Below are positions 61,628-64,000 of a DNA stretch of 64,000 nt, one piece after another. Each line of letters starts with the position of its first letter. Position 1 is the first letter of the stretch. Source of the DNA: Chloroflexota bacterium (GTDB lineage: Bacteria > Chloroflexota > Anaerolineae > Caldilineales > Caldilineaceae). The stretch is taken from assembly GCA_016861025.1 (NCBI GenBank), contig BOKO01000019.1, positions 1 through 64,000 on the forward strand, written 5' to 3'. The position numbers were made by a program, and so were the translations under genes. Under the pieces are notes generated by a model that saw only the letters and a program-made list of their open reading frames with translations, ran no database searches and had not been told where the DNA came from.

Positions 61628-63313
61628 TCAGGGGATGAAGCCTGCCTGTTGAGTCAATGCGCGCAGCGTCTCTTGACGCTGTTTGCGTTGCTTGGGATCG
61701 TAGGTTAAGTTAAAAATTCGATAGATGAGGGTAATATAGTTGCGCACCGCCGCGCCGGAGATGCCCAACCAGTCGGCAATCTCTTCACGTGTTGCCCCAT
61801 CCACATGAAGACCAAAAACCGCCACGAGCGTCGGGTTCGGTGTGTTGCGTTTCTCTGCGGTCGTCAATATCTGACACAGGCGAGGCAGACCTGCTACCGA
61901 CAAACGGTTGGAAGCGATTAGTTGCGCCAACACCTTGCGCACAGTATCGTCAGGAATCGGCCCCAAGATGGACAGCGGATCGGCGTTCAGGCTCTCAAGC
62001 ACGTCCAATGCGCGACGACGCACGACCAAGTCAGGATGCTGTAGCAGAGGCTGAATCGCTGCAACGCCCATGCTGCCCAGATGCTTAACCAAAATCATCT
62101 CAGCCACGCACGGATGAATACCCTCAGCCAGGGCATGGGAGCAGAGTGTCCCCATAATCGTCGGGTGCCACCAGTGGGGCAGGTAGTCGATGCGTCGCTC
62201 GGTCATCCAGGCAAAAGCGGCGTCAAGCGCGGTCGCCGCATCCTGTGGCTTCGCCACGTGCAAGTAGTTGAAAGCCAGATGCAGTTGCAGCGTGCAAACA
62301 GACAAGGGATCGTTGGATTGCTCATAGAATGTGAGCGATCGCTTGAGCAACTCCATAGCCTCAACTGTACGCCCGGTGAGACTGTAGAGTGCAGCCAGAA
62401 AAACGTTGAAGCTCATTGCCTGGCCGTAATCTTGGGTCATTAGCGCACGCTGAAGCAGCGAGCGGGCGACGCTGTACTGTTCTTGCAGAATTGCCAGCCA
62501 TGCCCGGTGTACATCGATCCAACAGAGGAACAGCGTGAAGCTGATCTCGTTGGCAAGCTGTTCCGTTACATTGTACCAGTGTTGGGCGGCGAGATAGTCA
62601 CCCATTGCGCGCATAATATTGCCCGTGACCAGCCGATTGTAGACGCGCTGTTTGCGTTGATCGGTCCGGTCAGCCAGCTCGACGGCGCGCTGCGCTCGTT
62701 CCAGACCAGCCGACAGATTGCCTTGATACCAGTGCCAGTGCGCGTCTTTATTCAGAATCGCAACCTGATAGGCGGCGCCCAATCCGGCAATTTCCTGCAC
62801 ATGCCGCGCCCGCTGCAAATAGCTGCCAGACGCCTGATAGCGCCCTGTCTGGTTGTGAAAACTGAAAAGAATCAGCAGCGCATCACAGGCGCCGGCCGCG
62901 TCGTCTCGTTGTTCATAGAGACGCAGCGCGCGCTTTGCCATCTCCTCGCCTTCGGTATACATCCCAATATCTGGCGCCAGTGTTGCAATGCGTAGCAGCA
63001 CATCTGCTTCTAACCTGTCATCATTGATCGTCGCATTTTGCAGGAGTTCAACGGCCATTTGGGCATACAGGCGGGCCAATCCCAAATCCTCGCGCAGGTG
63101 GTGGACGCGCACCAGGTGCAAAACAGCGCTTAATGCTTCATGAATCTGATTCAAGGCTATCCAGCCAAGGCGGGCGGCTTCAAAAGTGGCGGCAGCGCTA
63201 TCCAGATTGCCCGACTCCGCTTCTGACAAAGCTTGAAGCATAAGGAAACGCGGGAGCGCGCGGCCGGTAGTTGTGGACAACTCGGTTCCAGTAAACGCCG
63301 ATTCGGGAATCAT
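61628..63313 (-). CDS. TPR-repeat protein with C-terminal HTH, probable transcriptional regulator
   Basis: The product (561 aa) has a long helical region (about 20-470) of tetratricopeptide-like repeats, for example GMYTEGEEMAKRALRLYEQRDD. The C-terminal segment (about 490-540) contains LHVDGATREEIADWLGISGA followed by AVRNYITLIYRIFNL, which looks like a LuxR-type HTH. Such proteins resemble MalT/LuxR-like regulators without the ATPase domain. It is upstream of the secreted-protein genes in the same direction. Starts at ATG 63313 or 63319; no strong ribosome site is seen. Effector unknown. Confidence 0.68.
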   Translation of the reverse strand: MIPESAFTGTELSTTTGRALPRFLMLQALSEAESGNLDSAAATFEAARLGWIALNQIHEALSAVLHLVRVHHLREDLGLARLYAQMAVELLQNATINDDRLEADVLLRIATLAPDIGMYTEGEEMAKRALRLYEQRDDAAGACDALLILFSFHNQTGRYQASGSYLQRARHVQEIAGLGAAYQVAILNKDAHWHWYQGNLSAGLERAQRAVELADRTDQRKQRVYNRLVTGNIMRAMGDYLAAQHWYNVTEQLANEISFTLFLCWIDVHRAWLAILQEQYSVARSLLQRALMTQDYGQAMSFNVFLAALYSLTGRTVEAMELLKRSLTFYEQSNDPLSVCTLQLHLAFNYLHVAKPQDAATALDAAFAWMTERRIDYLPHWWHPTIMGTLCSHALAEGIHPCVAEMILVKHLGSMGVAAIQPLLQHPDLVVRRRALDVLESLNADPLSILGPIPDDTVRKVLAQLIASNRLSVAGLPRLCQILTTAEKRNTPNPTLVAVFGLHVDGATREEIADWLGISGAAVRNYITLIYRIFNLTYDPKQRKQRQETLRALTQQAGFIP

Positions 63314-63505
63314 CTGCATCGGGTTGGGTCTGAATATAGTGATGTATAACCATTTTATCGGCTAGCGGCGACGCTATAGATTATATCATGACATCAGCAC
63401 CCGTAAGAAAGCGCCCCGCGCGCGCTTGCGCATTTGCGAACAATCGCGAATTGTACTATAAACCACATATTCTTTCTGCAAAGATTGTAGCGGATTCGCC
63501 GAGCC

Positions 63506-64000
63506 ATGAGTGTTACGTCAAGCTATTCGTCGCAAGATGCGAGGGAAATGAGCAATCGAAAGCTGGTTGGATTGTGGTTCAGCCTGCTGGCGATTCCGCT
63601 GACCGCGATTGTGCTGTTTGCGGTGCTTCAACCCATCAAGGTGACGCCGCGCATCGGGCTGGCGCCAGGCTTTATATTCACGGACATGAACGGCGAGCGC
63701 CTCTCCAACGAAGACCTGCGCGGCAAGATGGTCATCTACAACTTCACAACAACATCCTGTACAACGCCTTGCGTCGACACCTCCGCAGCCATGCAACAGA
63801 TGCAGGAAATGGTGAAGCGACTCGACACCGGCGGCATTCCAGTCATGATGGTGACAATATTGCTCGATTCGGAAAACGCCACGCCAGAGCGAATGCGCAA
63901 CTATGCACAGCGAGTTGGCGCTGATCCGGCGGTCTGGCGGATCGTCACCGGCCCGCCAGACCGTCTCAAACAGGTGGTGGGCGGTGGGTTTGGTCTCTAT
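63506..64000 (+). CDS. SCO1/SenC/PrrC family protein (partial, cut by window edge)
   Basis: An open frame starts at ATG 63506 and runs off the window end; 165 codons are visible. The product has one N-terminal transmembrane helix (LVGLWFSLLAIPLTAIVLFAVL), then the SCO thioredoxin-like fold. The copper-binding motif is Cys-x3-Cys in TTSCTTPCVDT. SCO proteins deliver copper to cytochrome c oxidase subunit II, outside the membrane. A second in-frame ATG at 63548 (MSNRKLVG) with GAGGG upstream is an alternative start. The usual distal His is beyond the window edge. Divergent from the TPR-HTH gene. Confidence 0.82.
   Translation, partial: MSVTSSYSSQDAREMSNRKLVGLWFSLLAIPLTAIVLFAVLQPIKVTPRIGLAPGFIFTDMNGERLSNEDLRGKMVIYNFTTTSCTTPCVDTSAAMQQMQEMVKRLDTGGIPVMMVTILLDSENATPERMRNYAQRVGADPAVWRIVTGPPDRLKQVVGGGFGLY

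Noticed and set aside
63388..63924. Plus-strand frame of 178 codons at the right edge
   Set aside because: It is the wrong frame relative to the SCO1-like gene starting at 63506, which has the Cys-x3-Cys motif and a membrane helix.

Overview
The window looks like a chromosomal segment of a Chloroflexota bacterium, probably close to Caldilineaceae. This is inferred from gene content, not from a marker gene: a mevalonate-pathway decarboxylase (mvaD), many sugar-phosphate isomerase/epimerase-like and SDR genes, several ABC uptake systems, very large secreted CARDB/WD40/NHL proteins, a Rho of reduced length, and GATTGGA-type minisatellites in intergenic gaps. Base composition is GC-rich, with AT-rich promoter regions. 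I see no rRNA, tRNA, CRISPR array, transposase or phage gene.

Layout. 1-5.2 kb: the tail of a membrane protein, two tandem PlsC-type acyltransferases, rho (minus strand), a TIM-barrel isomerase and a Cys/Met-metabolism PLP enzyme. 5.3-6.0 kb: a repetitive beta-helix-like protein. 6.0-22.7 kb: a large, mostly co-oriented catabolic block. It holds a divergent creatininase-family hydrolase, a YheO-like regulator, RidA, an M20 peptidase homologue with altered metal ligands, E1-alpha, a Rieske oxygenase, E1-beta, a stand-alone lipoyl protein, an isomerase, a peptide-type ABC importer without ATPases, two SDRs, an amidohydrolase and an aldehyde dehydrogenase. 22.7-27.7 kb: a LacI regulator divergent from a ribose-type ABC sugar importer, with promoter and palindromic operator visible between them. 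28-30.3 kb: a LysM L,D-transpeptidase and an aldo/keto reductase.

30.4-32.9 kb: a CRP-like palindrome before a small Cys-rich protein, then a sigma70-like promoter, an M-box magnesium riboswitch, an intrinsic terminator, two tiny leader ORFs and mgtE. 33-38.9 kb, mostly minus strand: prfB with its programmed +1 frameshift site, an MFS exporter, a half-size asparaginase, mvaD, a hypothetical protein and an alkaline-phosphatase-fold enzyme. 38.9-42.9 kb: an alpha/beta hydrolase, then a tightly coupled group of AzlD, DUF1801, methyltransferase, P450 and a hypothetical protein. 43-48.4 kb: an aldo/keto reductase, an aminoglycoside 6-adenylyltransferase homologue, a ParB-like gene and a second LacI regulator that share one operator sequence, a MoaD/ThiS-like carrier and an acetamidase/formamidase homologue.

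48.5-61.4 kb: four minus-strand genes for secreted proteins of about 300-1745 residues. Three of them end in a short tail of the type Y/F-x-P-x-x-x-R/K. A TPR-HTH regulator follows, then a truncated SCO1/SenC gene at the right edge.

The candidates for something undescribed are the 6-22.7 kb catabolic block (oxidation and ring or amide hydrolysis of an imported nitrogenous compound is my inference), the secreted-protein block with its shared tail, and the mgtE leader with two small ORFs after an M-box.
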